A DNA stretch of 64,000 nucleotides from Auanema rhodensis (Eukaryota; Nematoda; Chromadorea; Rhabditida; Rhabditidae): NCBI GenBank assembly GCA_964057225.1, contig OZ059894.1, forward strand, positions 23,900,476-23,964,475. Direction: 5' to 3'. Below are positions 25,169 through 38,720 of this stretch, piece after piece (position 1 is the first letter of the stretch; each line of letters begins with the position of its first letter). Under the pieces are notes generated by a model that ran no database searches, had not been told where the DNA came from, and was given only the letters and a program-made list of their open reading frames with translations. A program made the position numbers and the translations under genes.

Positions 25169-27280
25169 TGAAAGATAAAGAGATGCGGTTTTCAAAATTA
25201 GATTCCCCATGTCCATATTAGTCTAAAAACAAATTTTTATTGATATTGGTTCATGGTAACCATGACTTTGAAATTTACGTGAACTTTAATTTATGCTAAT
25301 TAAATGTACACGTGATGTGCACTTGGTATGTAACTCGCTTCACGTGAAAGATAAAGAGATGCGGTTTTCAAAATTAGATTCCCCATGTCCATATTAGTCT
25401 AAAAACAAATTTTTATTGATATTGGTGCATGGTAACCATGACTTTGAAATTTACGTGAACTTTAATTTATGCTAATTAAATGTACACGTGATGTGCACTT
25501 GGTATGTAACTCGCTTCACGTGAAAGATAAAGAGATGCGGTTTTCAAAATTAGATTCCCCATGTCCATATTAGTCTAAAAACAAATTTTTATTGATATTG
25601 GTGCATGGTAACCATGACTTTGAAATTTACGTGAACTTTAATTTATGCTAATTAAATGTACACGTGATGTGCACTTGGTATGTAACTCGCTTCACGTGAA
25701 AGATAAAGAGATGCGGTTTTCAAAATTAGATCCCCCATGTCCATATTAGTCTAAAAACAAATTTTTATTGATATTGGTTCATGGTAACCATGACTTTGAA
25801 ATTTACGTGAACTTTAATTTATGCTAATTAAATGTACACGTGATGTGCACTTGGTATGTAACTCGCTTCACGTGAAAGATAAAGAGATGCGGTTTTCAAA
25901 ATTAGATTCCCCATGTCCATATTAGTCTAAAAACAAATTTTTATTGATATTGGTTCATGGTAACCATGACTTTGAAATTTACGTGAACTTCAATTTATGC
26001 TAATTAAATGTACACGTGATGTGCACTTGGTATGTAACTCGCTTCACGTGAAAGATAAAGAGATGCGGTTTTCAAAATTAGATTCCCCATGTCCATATTA
26101 GTCTAAAAACAAATTTTTATTGATATTGGTTCATGGTAACCATGACTTTGAAATTTACGTGAACTTCAATTTATGCTAATTAAATGTACACGTGATGTGC
26201 ACTTGGTATGTAACTCGCTTCACGTGAAAGATAAAGAGATGCGGTTTTCAAAATTAGATTCCCCATGTCCATATTAGTCTAAAAACAAATTTTTATTGAT
26301 ATTGGTTCATGGTAACCATGACTTTGAAATTTACGTGAACTTTAATTTATGCTAATTAAATGTACACGTGATGTGCACTTGGTATGTAACTCGCTTCACG
26401 TGAAAGATAAAGAGATGCGGTTTTCAAAATTAGATTCCCCATGTCCATATTATTCTAAAAACAAATTTTTATTGATATTGGTTCATGGTAACCATGACTT
26501 TGAAATTTACGTGAACTTCAATTTATGCTAATTAAATGTACACGTGATGTGCACTTGGTATGTAACTCGCTTCACGTGAAAGATAAAGAGATGCGGTTTT
26601 CAAAATTAGATTCCCCATGTCCATATTAGTCTAAAAACAAATTTTTATTGATATTGGTTCATGGTAACCATGACTTTGAAATTTACGTGAACTTCAATTT
26701 ATGCTAATTAAATGTACACGTGATGTGCACTTGGTATGTAACTCGCTTCACGTGAAAGATAAAGAGATGCGGTTTTCAAAATTAGATTCCCCATGTCCAT
26801 ATTAGTCTAAAAACAAATTTTTATTGATATTGGTTCATGGTAACCATGACTTTGAAATTTACGTGAACTTCAATTTATGCTAATTAAATGTACACGTGAT
26901 GTGCACTTGGTATGTAACTCGCTTCACGTGAAAGATAAAGAGATGCGGTTTTCAAAATTAGATTCCCCATGTCCATATTAGTCTAAAAACAAATTTTTAT
27001 TGATATTGGTTCATGGTAACCATGACTTTGAAATTTACGTGAACTTTAATTTATGCTAATTAAATGTACACGTGATGTGCACTTGGTATGTAACTCGCTT
27101 CACGTGAAAGATAAAGAAATGCGGTTTTCAAAATTAGATTCCCCATGTCCATATTAGTCTAAAAACAAATTTTTATTGATATTGGTGCATGGTAACCATG
27201 ACTTTGAAATTTACGTGAACTTTAATTTATGCTAATTAAATGTACACGTGATGTGCCCTTGGTATGTAACTCGCTTCACG
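25169..27280 (+). repeat. 12-monomer tandem duplication, copy 2 (2112 bp)
   Basis: Monomers k144-k155 match k132-k143: p36 C with p83 T at k147, p53 T at k151, p14 A with p153 C at k155. At diagnostic sites the only difference I see is that k144 lacks the p9 G of k132. k151 is the last monomer in the window with p53 T; that marker and p36 C are both absent from the remaining 37 kb. Confidence 0.88.
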
Positions 27281-30200
27281 TGAAAGATAAAGAGATGCGG
27301 TTTTCAAAATTAGATTCCCCATGTCCATATTAGTCTAAAAACAAATTTTTATTGATATTGGTGCATGGTAACCATGACTTTGAAATTTACGTGAACTTTA
27401 ATTTATGCTAATTAAATGTACACGTATTGTGCACTTGGTATGTAACTCGCTTCACGTGAAAGATAAAGAGATGCGGTTTTCAAAATTAGATTCCCCATGT
27501 CCATATTAGTCTAAAAACAAATTTTTATTGATATTGGTGCATGGTAACCATGACTTTGAAATTTACGTGAACTTTAATTTATGCTAATTAAATGTACACG
27601 TGATGTGCACTTGGTATGTAACTCGCTTCACGTGAAAGATAAAAAGATGCGGTTTTCAAAATTAAATTTCCCATGTCCATATTAGTCTAAAAACAAATTT
27701 TTATTGATATTGGTGCATGGTAACCATGACTTTGAAATTTACGTGAACTTTAATTTATGCTAATTAAATGTACACGTGATGTGCACTTGGTATGTAACTC
27801 GCTTCACGTGAAAGATAAAGAGATGCGGTTTTCAAAATTAGATTCCCCATGTCCATATTAGTCTAAAAACAAATTTTTATTGATATTGGTTCATGGTAAC
27901 CATGACTTTGAAATTTACGTGAACTTTAATTTATGCTAATTAAATGTACACGTGATGTGCACTTGGTATGTAACTCGCTTCACGTGAAAGATAAAGAGAT
28001 GCGGTTTTCAAAATTAGATTCCCCATGTCCATATTAGTCTAAAAACAAATTTTTATTGATATTGGTTCATGGTGACCATGACTTTGAAATTTACGTGAAC
28101 TTTAATTTATGCTAATTAAATGTACACGTGATGTGCACTTGGTATGTAACTCACTTCATGTGAAAGATAAAGAGATGCGGTTTTCAAAATTAGATTCCCC
28201 ATGTCCATATTAGTCTAAAAACAAATTTTTATTGATATTGGTGCATGGTAACCATGACTTTGAAATTTACGTGAACTTTAATTTATGCTAATTAAATATA
28301 CACGTGATGTGCACTTGGTATGTAACTCGCTTCACGTGAAAGATAAAAAGATGCGGTTTTCAAAATTAGATTCCCCATGTCCATATTAGTCTAAAAACAA
28401 ATTTTTATTGATATTGGTTCATGGTAACCATGACTTTGAAATTTACGTGAACTTCAATTTATGCTAATTAAATGTACACGTGATGTGCACTTGGTATGTA
28501 ACTCGCTTCACGTGAAAGATAAAGAGATGCGGTTTTCAAAATTAGATTCCCCATGTCCATATTAGTCTAAAAACAAATTTTTATTGATATTGGTTCATGG
28601 TAACCATGACTTTGAAATTTACGTGAACTTCAATTTATGCTAATTAAATGTACACGTGATGTGCACTTGGTATGTAACTCGCTTCACGTGAAAGATAAAG
28701 AGATGCGGTTTTCAAAATTAGATTCCCCATGTCCATATTAGTCTAAAAACAACTTTTTATTGATATTGGTGCATGGTAACCATGACTTTGAAATTTACGT
28801 GAACTTTAATTTATGCTAATTAAATGTACACGTGATGTGCACTTGGTATGTAACTCGCTTCACGTGAAAGATAAAGAGATGCGGTTTTCAAAATTAGATT
28901 CCCCATGTCCATATTAGTCTAAAAACAAATTTTTATTGATATTGGTTCATGGTAACCATGACTTTGAAATTTACGTGAACTTCAATTTATGCTAATCAAA
29001 TGTACACGTGATGTGCACTTGGTATGTAACTCGCTTCACGTGAAAGATAAAGAGATGCGGTTTTCAAAATTAGATTCCCCATGTCCATATTAGTCTAAAA
29101 ACAAATTTTTATTGATATTGGTTCATGGTAACCATGACTTTGAAATTTACGTGAACTTTAATTTATGCTAATTAAATGTACACGTGATGTGCACTTGGTA
29201 TGTAACTCGCTTCACGTGAAAGATAAAGAGATGCGGTTTTCAAAATTAGATTCCCCATGTCCATATTAGTCTAAAAACAAATTTTTATTGATATTGGTGC
29301 ATGGTAACCATGACTTTGAAATTTACGTGAACTTTAATTTATGCTAATTAAATGTACACGTGATGTGCACTTGGTATGTAACTCGCTTCACGTGAAAGAT
29401 AAAGAGATGCGGTTTTCAAAATTAGATTCCCCATGTCCATATTAGTCTAAAAACAAATTTTTATTGATATTGGTTCATGGTAACCATGACTTTGAAATTT
29501 ACGTGAACTTTAATTTATGCTAATTAAATGTACACGTGATGTGCACTTGGTACGTAACTCGCTTCACGTGAAAGATAAAGAGATGCGGTTTTCAAAATTA
29601 GATTCCCCATGTCCATATTAGTCTAAAAACAAATTTTTATTGATATTGGTTCATGGTAACCATGACTTTGAAATTTACGTGAACTTCAATTTATGCTAAT
29701 TAAATGTACACGTGATGTGCACTTGGTATGTAACTCGCTTCACGTGAAAGATAAAGAGATGCGGTTTTCAAAATTAGATTCCCCATGTCCATATTAGTCT
29801 AAAAACAAATTTTTATTGATATTGGTTCATGGTAACCATGACTTTGAAATTTACGTGAACTTTAATTTATGCTAATTAAATGTACACGTGATGTGCACTT
29901 GGTACGTAACTCGCTTCACGTGAAAGATAAAGAGATGCGGTTTTCAAAATTAGATTCCCCATGTCCATATTAGTCTAAAAACAAATTTTTATTGATATTG
30001 GTTCATGGTAACCATGACTTTGAAATTTACGTGAACTTCAATTTATGCTAATTAAATGTACACGTGATGTGCACTTGGTATGTAACTCGCTTCACGTGAA
30101 AGATAAAGAGATGCGGTTTTCAAAATCAGATTCCCCATGTCCATATTAGTCTAAAAACAAATTTTTATTGATATTGGTGCATGGTAACCATGACTTTGAA

Positions 30201-31856
30201 ATTTACGTGAACTTTAATTTATGCTAATTAAATGTACACGTGATGTGCACTTGGAATGTAACTCGCTTCACGTGAAAGATAAAGAGATGCGGTTTTCAAA
30301 ATTAGATTCCCCATGTCCATATTAGTCTAAAAACAAATTTTTATTGATATTGGTTCATGGTAACCATGACTTTGAAATTTACGTGAACTTCAATTTATGC
30401 TAATTAAATGTACACGTGATGTGCACTTGGTATGTAACTCGCTTCACGTGAAAGATAAAGAGATGCGGTTTTCAAAATTAGATTCCCCATGTCCATATTA
30501 GTCTAAAAACAAATTTTTATTGATATTGGTGCATGGTAACCATGACTTTGAAATTTACGTGAACTTTAATTTATGCTAATTAAATGTACACGTGATGTGC
30601 ACTTGGTATGTAACTCGCTTCACGTGAAAGATAAAGAGATGCGGTTTTCAAAATTAGATTCCCCATGTCCATATTAGTCTAAAAACAAATTTTTATTGAT
30701 ATTGGTTCATGGTAACCATGACTTTGAAATTTACGTGAACTTTAATTTATGCTAATTAAATGTACACGTGATGTGCACTTGGTACGTAACTCGCTTCACG
30801 TGAAAGATAAAGAGATGCGGTTTTAAAAATTAGATTCCCCATGTCCATATTAGTCTAAAAACAAATTTTTATTGATATTGGTGCATGGTAACCATGACTT
30901 TGAACTTTACGTGAACTTTAATTTATGCTAATTAAATGTACACGTATTGTGCACTTGGTATGTAACTCGCTTCACGTGAAAGATAAAGAGATGCGGTTTT
31001 CAAAATTAGATTCCCCATGTCCATATTAGTCTAAAAACAAATTTTTATTGATATTGGTGCATGGTAACCATGACTTTGAAATTTACGTGAACTTTAATTT
31101 ATGCTAATTAAATGTACACGTGATGTGCACTTGGTATGTAACTCGCTTCACGTGAAAGATAAAGAGATGCGGTTTTCAAAATTAGATTCCCCATGTCCAT
31201 ATTAGTCTAAAAACAAATTTTTATTGATATTGGTTCATGGTAACCATGACTTTGAAATTTACGTGAACTTTAATTTATGCTAATTAAATGTACACGTGAT
31301 GTGCACTTGGTATGTAACTCGCTTCACGTGAAAGATAAAGAGATGCGGTTTTCAAAATTAGATTCCCCATGTCCATATTAGTCTAAAAACAAATTTTTAT
31401 TGATATTGGTTCATGGTGACCATGACTTTGAAATTTACGTGAACTTTAATTTATGCTAATTAAATGTACACGTGATGTGCACTTGGTATGTAACTCACTT
31501 CATGTGAAAGATAAAGAGATGCGGTTTTCAAAATTAGATTCCCCATGTCCATATTAGTCTAAAAACAAATTTTTATTGATATTGGTGCATGGTAACCATG
31601 ACTTTGAAATTTACGTGAACTTTAATTTATGCTAATTAAATGTACACGTGATGTGCACTTGGTATGTAACTCGCTTCACGTGAAAGATAAAGAGATGCGG
31701 TTTTCAAAATTAGATTCCCCATGTCCATATTAGTCTAAAAACAAATTTTTATTGATATTGGTTCATGGTAACCATGACTTTGAAATTTACGTGAACTTCA
31801 ATTTATGCTAATTAAATGTACACGTGATGTGCACTTGGTATGTAACTCGCTTCACG
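27281..31856 (+). repeat. Displaced copy of haplotype domain D
   Basis: Monomers k156-k181 repeat the order of k59 to about k89: p146-147 AT (k156), p12 A with p33 A and p37 T (k158), p90 G with p169 A and p175 T (k160), p12 A (k162), p65 C (k164), p161 C (k168, k170, k175), p159 A (k172), p25 A with p105 C and p146-147 AT (k176), p90 G (k179). The offset to the partner monomers is 97, then 96, 97 and 92 monomers, so the two copies differ by gain or loss of whole monomers, not by internal indels. k165 carries p133 C without p111 A. Confidence 0.85.
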
Positions 31857-34320
31857 TGAAAGATAAAGAGATGCGGTTTTCAAAATTAGATTCCCCATGT
31901 CCATATTAGTCTAAAAACAAATTTTTATTGATATTGGTGCATGGTAACCATGACTTTGAAATTTACGTGAACTTTAATTTATGCTAATTAAATGTACACG
32001 TGATGTGCACTTGGTATGTAACTCGCTTCACGTGAAAGATAAAGAGATGCGGTTTTCAAAATTAGATTCCCCATGTCCATATTAGTCTAAAAACAACTTT
32101 TTATTGATATTGGTTCATGGTAACCATGACTTTGAAATTTACGTGAACTTCAATTTATGCTAATTAAATGTACACGTGATGTGCACTTGGTATGTAACTC
32201 GCTTCACGTGAAAGATAAAGAGATGCGGTTTTCAAAATTAGATTCCCCATGTCCATATTAGTCTAAAAACAAATTTTTATTGATATTGGTTCATGGTAAC
32301 CATGACTTTGAAATTTACATGAACTTCAATTTATGCTAATCAAATGTACACGTGATGTGCACTTGGTATGTAACTCGCTTCACGTGAAAGATAAAGAGAT
32401 GCGGTTTTCAAAATTAGATTCCCCATGTCCATATTAGTCTAAAAACAAATTTTTATTGATATTGGTGCATGGTAACCATGACTTTGAAATTTACGTGAAC
32501 TTTAATTTATGCTAATTAAATGTACACGTGATGTGCACTTGGTATGTAACTCGCTTCACGTGAAAGATAAAGAGATGCGGTTTTCAAAATTAGATTCCCC
32601 ATGTCCATATTAGTCTAAAAACAAATTTTTATTGATATTGGTTCATGGTAACCATGACTTTGAAATTTACGTGAACTTCAATTTATGCTAATTAAATGTA
32701 CACGTGATGTGCACTTGGTATGTAACTCGCTTCACGTGAAAGATAAAGAGATGCGGTTTTCAAAATTAGATTCCCCATGTCCATATTAGTCTAAAAACAA
32801 CTTTTTATTGATATTGGTTCATGGTAACCATGACTTTGAAATTTACGTGAACTTCAATTTATGCTAATTAAATGTACACGTGATGTGCACTTGGTATGTA
32901 ACTCGCTTCACGTGAAAGATAAAGAGATGCGGTTTTCAAAATTAGATTCCCCATGTCCATATTAGTCTAAAAACAAATTTTTATTGATATTGGTTCATGG
33001 TAACCATGACTTTGAAATTTACATGAACTTCAATTTATGCTAATCAAATGTACACGTGATGTGCACTTGGTATGTAACTCGCTTCACGTGAAAGATAAAG
33101 AGATGCGGTTTTCAAAATTAGATTCCCCATGTCCATATTAGTCTAAAAACCAATTTTTATTGATATTGGTGCATGGTAACCATGACTTTGAAATTTACGT
33201 GAACTTTAATTTATGCTAATTAAATGTACACGTGATGTGCACTTGGTATGTAACTCGCTTCACGTGAAAGATAAAGAGATGCGGTTTTCAAAATTAGATT
33301 CCCCATGTCCATATTAGTCTGAAAACAACTTTTTATTGATATTGGTTCATGGTAACCATGACTTTGAAATTTACGTGAACTTCAATTTATGCTAATTAAA
33401 TGTACACGTGATGTGCACTTGGTATGTAACTCGCTTCACGTGAAAGATAAAGAGATGCGGTTTTCAAAATTAGATTCCCCATGTCCATATTAGTCTAAAA
33501 ACAAATTTTTATTGATATTGGTTCATGGTAACCATGACTTTGAAATTTACATGAACTTCAATTTATGCTAATCAAATGTACACGTGATGTGCACTTGGTA
33601 TGTAACTCGCTTCACGTGAAAGATAAAGAGATGCGGTTTTCAAAATTAGATTCCCCATGTCCATATTAGTCTAAAAACAAATTTTTATTGATATTGGTGC
33701 ATGGTAACCATGACTTTGAAATTTACGTGAACTTTAATTTATGCTAATTAAATGTACACGTGATGTGCACTTGGTATGTAACTCGCTTCACGTGAAAGAT
33801 AAAGAGATGCGGTTTTCAAAATTAGATTCCCCATGTCCATATTAGTCTAAAAACAAATTTTTATTGATATTGGTTCATGGTAACCATGACTTTGAAATTT
33901 ACGTGAACTTCAATTTATGCTAATTAAATGTACACGTGATGTGCACTTGGTATGTAACTCGCTTCACGTGAAAGATAAAGAGATGAGGTTTTCAAAATTA
34001 GATTCCCCATGTCCATATTAGTCTAAAAACAACTTTTTATTGATATTGGTTCATGGTAACCATGACTTTGAAATTTACGTGAACTTCAATTTATGCTAAT
34101 TAAATGTACACGTGATGTGCACTTGGTATGTAACTCGCTTCACGTGAAAGATAAAAAGATGCGGTTTTCAAAATTAGATTCCCCATGTCCATATTAGTCT
34201 AAAAACAAATTTTTATTGATATTGGTTCATGGTAACCATGACTTTGAAATTTACATGAACTTCAATTTATGCTAATCAAATGTACACGTGATGTGCACTT
34301 GGTATGTAACTCGCTTCACG
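31857..34320 (+). repeat. Young 3/4-monomer higher-order repeat
   Basis: Monomers k182-k195. The unit is: p83 G monomer; optional plain p83 T/p119 C monomer; p65 C monomer; monomer with p111 A, p119 C and p133 C. It occurs as 3 monomers (31857-32384), 4 (32385-33088), 3 (33089-33616) and 4 (33617-34320). Private changes are p63 at k189, p57 G at k190, p18 A at k194 and p12 A at k195. A further p111 A/p133 C monomer without its p65 C partner lies at 35201. The p111 A change destroys the ACGTGA core at p109-114 in these monomers. Confidence 0.88.
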
Positions 34321-37300
34321 TGAAAGATAAAGAGATGCGGTTTTCAAAATTAGATTCCCCATGTCCATATTAGTCTAAAAACAAATTTTTATTGATATTG
34401 GTGCATGGTAACCATGACTTTGAAATTTACGTGAACTTTAATTTATGCTAATTAAATGTACACGTGATGTGCACTTGGTATGTAACTCGCTTCACGTGAA
34501 AGATAAAGAGATGCGGTTTTTAAAATTAGATTCCTCATGTCCATATTAGTCTAAAAACAAATTTTTATTGATATTGGTTCATGGTAACCATGACTTTGAA
34601 ATTTACGTGAACTTTAATTTATGCTAATTAAATGTACACGTGATGTGCACTTGGTATGTAACTCGCTTCACGTGAAAGATAAAGAGATGCGGTTTTCAAA
34701 ATTAGATTCCCCATGTCCATATTAGTCTAAAAACAAATTTTTATTGATATTGGTGCATGGTAACCATGACTTTGAAATTTACGTGAACTTTAATTTATGC
34801 TAATTAAATGTACACGTGATGTGCACTTGGTATGTAACTCGCTTCACGTGAAAGATAAAGAGATGCGGTTTTCAAAATTAGATTCCCCATGTCCATATTA
34901 GTCTAAAAACAAATTTTTATTGATATTGGTTCATGGTGACCATGACTTTGAAATTTACGTGAACTTCAATTTATGCTAATTAAATGTACACGTGATGTGC
35001 ACTTGGTATGTAACTCGCTTCACGTGAAAGATAAAGAGATGCGGTTTTCAAAATTAGATTCCCCATGTCCATATTAGTCTAAAAACAAATTTTTATTGAT
35101 ATTGGTTCATGGTAACCATGACTTTGAAATTTACGTGAACTTTAATTTATGCTAATTAAATGTACACGTGATGTGCACTTGGTATGTAACTCGCTTCACG
35201 TGAAAGATAAAGAGATGCGGTTTTCAAAATTAGATTCCCCATTTCCATATTAGTCTAAAAACAAATTTTTCTTGATATTGGTTCATGGTAACCATGACTT
35301 TGAAATTTACATGAACTTCAATTTATGCTAATCAAATGTACACGTGATGTGCACTTGGTATGTAACTCGCTTCACGTGAAAGATAAAGAGATGCGGTTTT
35401 CAAAATTAGATTCCCCATGTCCATATTAGTCTAAAAACAAATTTTTATTGATATTGGTGCATGGTAACCATGACTTTGAAATTTACGTGAACTTTAATTT
35501 ATGCTAATTAAATGTACACGTGATGTGCACTTGGTATGTAACTCGCTTCGCGTGAAAGATAAAGAGATGCGGTTTTTAAAATTAGATTCCCCATGTCCAT
35601 ATTAGTCTAAAAACAAATTTTTATTGATATTGGTTCATGGTAACCATGACTTTGAAATTTACGTGAACTTTAATTTATGCTAATTAAATGTACACGTGAT
35701 GTGCACTTGGTATGTAACTCGCTTCACGTGAAAGATAAAGAGATGCGGTTTTCAAAATTAGATTCCCCATGTCCATATTAGTCTAAAAACAAATTTTTAT
35801 TGATATTGGTGCATGGTAACCATGACTTTGAAATTTACGTGAACTTTAATTTATGCTAATTAAATGTACACGTGATGTGCACTTGGTATGTAACTCGCTT
35901 CACGTGAAAGATAAAGAGATGCGGTTTTCAAAATTAGATTCCCCATGTCCATATTAGTCTAAAAACAAATTTTTATTGATATTGGTTCATGGTGACCATG
36001 ACTTTGAAATTTACGTGAACTTCAATTTATGCTAATTAAATGTACACGTGATGTGCACTTGGTATGTAACTCGCTTCACGTGAAAGATAAAGAGATGCGG
36101 TTTTCAAAATTAGATTCCCCATGTCCATATTAGTCTAAAAACAAATTTTTATTGATATTGGTGCATGGTAACCATGACTTTGAAATTTACGTGAACTTTA
36201 ATTTATGCTAATTAAATGTACACGTGATGTGCACTTGGTATGTAACTCGCTTCACGTGAAAGATAAAGAGATGCGGTTTTCAAAATTAGATTCCCCATGT
36301 CCATATTAGTCTAAAAACAAATTTTTATTGATATTGGTTCATGGTAACCATGACTTTGAAATTTACGTGAACTTTAATTTATGCTAATTAAATGTACACG
36401 TGATGTGCACTTGGTATGTAACTCGCTTCACGTGAAAGATAAAGAGATGCGGTTTTCAAAATTAGATTCCCCATGTCCATATTAGTCTAAAAACAAATTT
36501 TTATTGATATTGGTTCATGGTAACCATGACTTTGAAATTTACGTGAACTTTAATTTATGCTAATTAAATGTACACGTGATGTGCACTTGGTATGTAACTC
36601 GCTTCACGTGAAAGATAAAGAGATGCGGTTTTCAAAATTAGATTCCCCATGTCCATATTAGTCTAAAAACAAATTTTTATTGATATTGGTTCATGGTAAC
36701 CATGACTTTGAAATTTACGTGAACTTTAATTTATGCTAATTAAATGTACACGTGATGTGCACTTGGTATGTAACTCGCTTCACGTGAAAGATAAAGAGAT
36801 GCGGTTTTCAAAATTAGATTCCCCATGTCCATATTAGTCTAAAAACAAATTTTTATTGATATTGGTGCATGGTAACCATGACTTTGAAATTTACGTGAAC
36901 TTTAATTTATGCTAATTAAATGTACACGTGATGTGCCCTTGGTATGTAACTCGCTTCACGTGAAAGATAAAGAGATGCGGTTTTCAAAATTAGATTCCCC
37001 ATGTCCATATTAGTCTAAAAACAAATTTTTATTGATATTGGTGCATGGTAACCATGACTTTGAAATTTACGTGAACTTCAATTTATGCTAATTAAATGTA
37101 CACGTGATGTGCACTTGGTATGTAACTCGCTTCACGTGAAAGATAAAGAGATGCGGTTTTCAAAATTAGATTCCCCATGTCCATATTAGTCTAAAAACAA
37201 ATTTTTATTGATATTGGTGCATGGTAACCATGACTTTGAAATTTACGTGAACTTTAATTTATGCTAATTAAATGTACACGTGATGTGCACTTGGTATGTA

Positions 37301-38720
37301 ACTCGCTTCACGTGAAAGATAAAGAGATGCGGTTTTCAAAATTAGATTCCCCATGTCCATATTAGTCTGAAAACAAATTTTTATTGATATTGGTTCATGG
37401 TGACCATGACTTTGAAATTTACGTGAACTTCAATTTATGCTAATTAAATGTACACGTGATGTGCACTTGGTATGTAACTCGCTTCACGTGAAAGATAAAG
37501 AGATGCGGTTTTCAAAATTAGATTCCCCATGTCCATATTAGTCTAAAAACAAATTTTTATTGATATTGGTGCATGGTAACCATGACTTTGAAATTTACGT
37601 GAACTTTAATTTATGCTAATTAAATGTACACGTGATGTGCACTTGGTATGTAACTCGCTTCACGTGAAAGATAAAGAGATGCGGTTTTCAAAATTAGATT
37701 CCCCATGTCCATATTAGTCTAAAAACAAATTTTTATTGATATTGGTTCATGGTAACCATGACTTTGAAATTTACGTGAACTTTAATTTATGCTAATTAAA
37801 TGTACACGTGATGTGCACTTGGTATGTAACTCGCTTCACGTGAAAGATAAAGAGATGCGGTTTTCAAAATTAGATTCCCCATGTCCATATTAGTCTAAAA
37901 ACAAATTTTTATTGATATTGGTTCATGGTAACCATGACTTTGAAATTTACGTGAACTTTAATTTATGCTAATTAAATGTACACGTGATGTGCACTTGGTA
38001 TGTAACTCGCTTCACGTGAAAGATAAAGAGATGCGGTTTTCAAAATTAGATTCCCCATGTCCATATTAGTCTAAAAACAAATTTTTATTGATATTGGTTC
38101 ATGGTAACCATGACTTTGAAATTTACGTGAACTTTAATTTATGCTAATTAAATGTACACGTGATGTGCACTTGGTATGTAACTCGCTTCACGTGAAAGAT
38201 AAAGAGATGCGGTTTTCAAAATTAGATTCCCCATGTCCATATTAGTCTAAAAACAAATTTTTATTGATATTGGTGCATGGTAACCATGACTTTGAAATTT
38301 ACGTGAACTTTAATTTATGCTAATTAAATGTACACGTGATGTGCACTTGGTATGTAACTCGCTTCACGTGAAAGATAAAGAGATGCGGTTTTCAAAATTA
38401 GATTCCCCATGTCCATATTAGTCTAAAAACAAATTTTTATTGATATTGGTTCATGGTAACCATGACTTTGAAATTTACGTGAACTTTAATTTATGCTAAT
38501 TAAATGTACACGTGATGTGCACTTGGTATGTAACTCGCTTCACGTGAAAGATAAAGAGATGCGGTTTTCAAAATTAGATTCCCCATGTCCATATTAGTCT
38601 AAAAACAAATTTTTATTGATATTGGTTCATGGTAACCATGACTTTGAAATTTACGTGAACTTTAATTTATGCTAATTAAATGTACACGTGATGTGCACTT
38701 GGTATGTAACTCGCTTCACG
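34321..38720 (+). repeat. 6- and 8-monomer repeats marked by p25 T and p90 G
   Basis: Monomers k196-k220. k196-k199 (plain, p25 T, plain, p90 G with p119 C) recur as k202-k205, 1056 bp later. p90 G monomers then recur at k205 and k213, 1408 bp apart, each followed by a p83 G monomer and three p83 T/p119 T monomers. p153 C appears at k210. Private changes include p43 T and p71 C at k201, p174 G at k202 and p57 G at k213. The order k203-k210 reappears at k302-k309. Confidence 0.78.
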
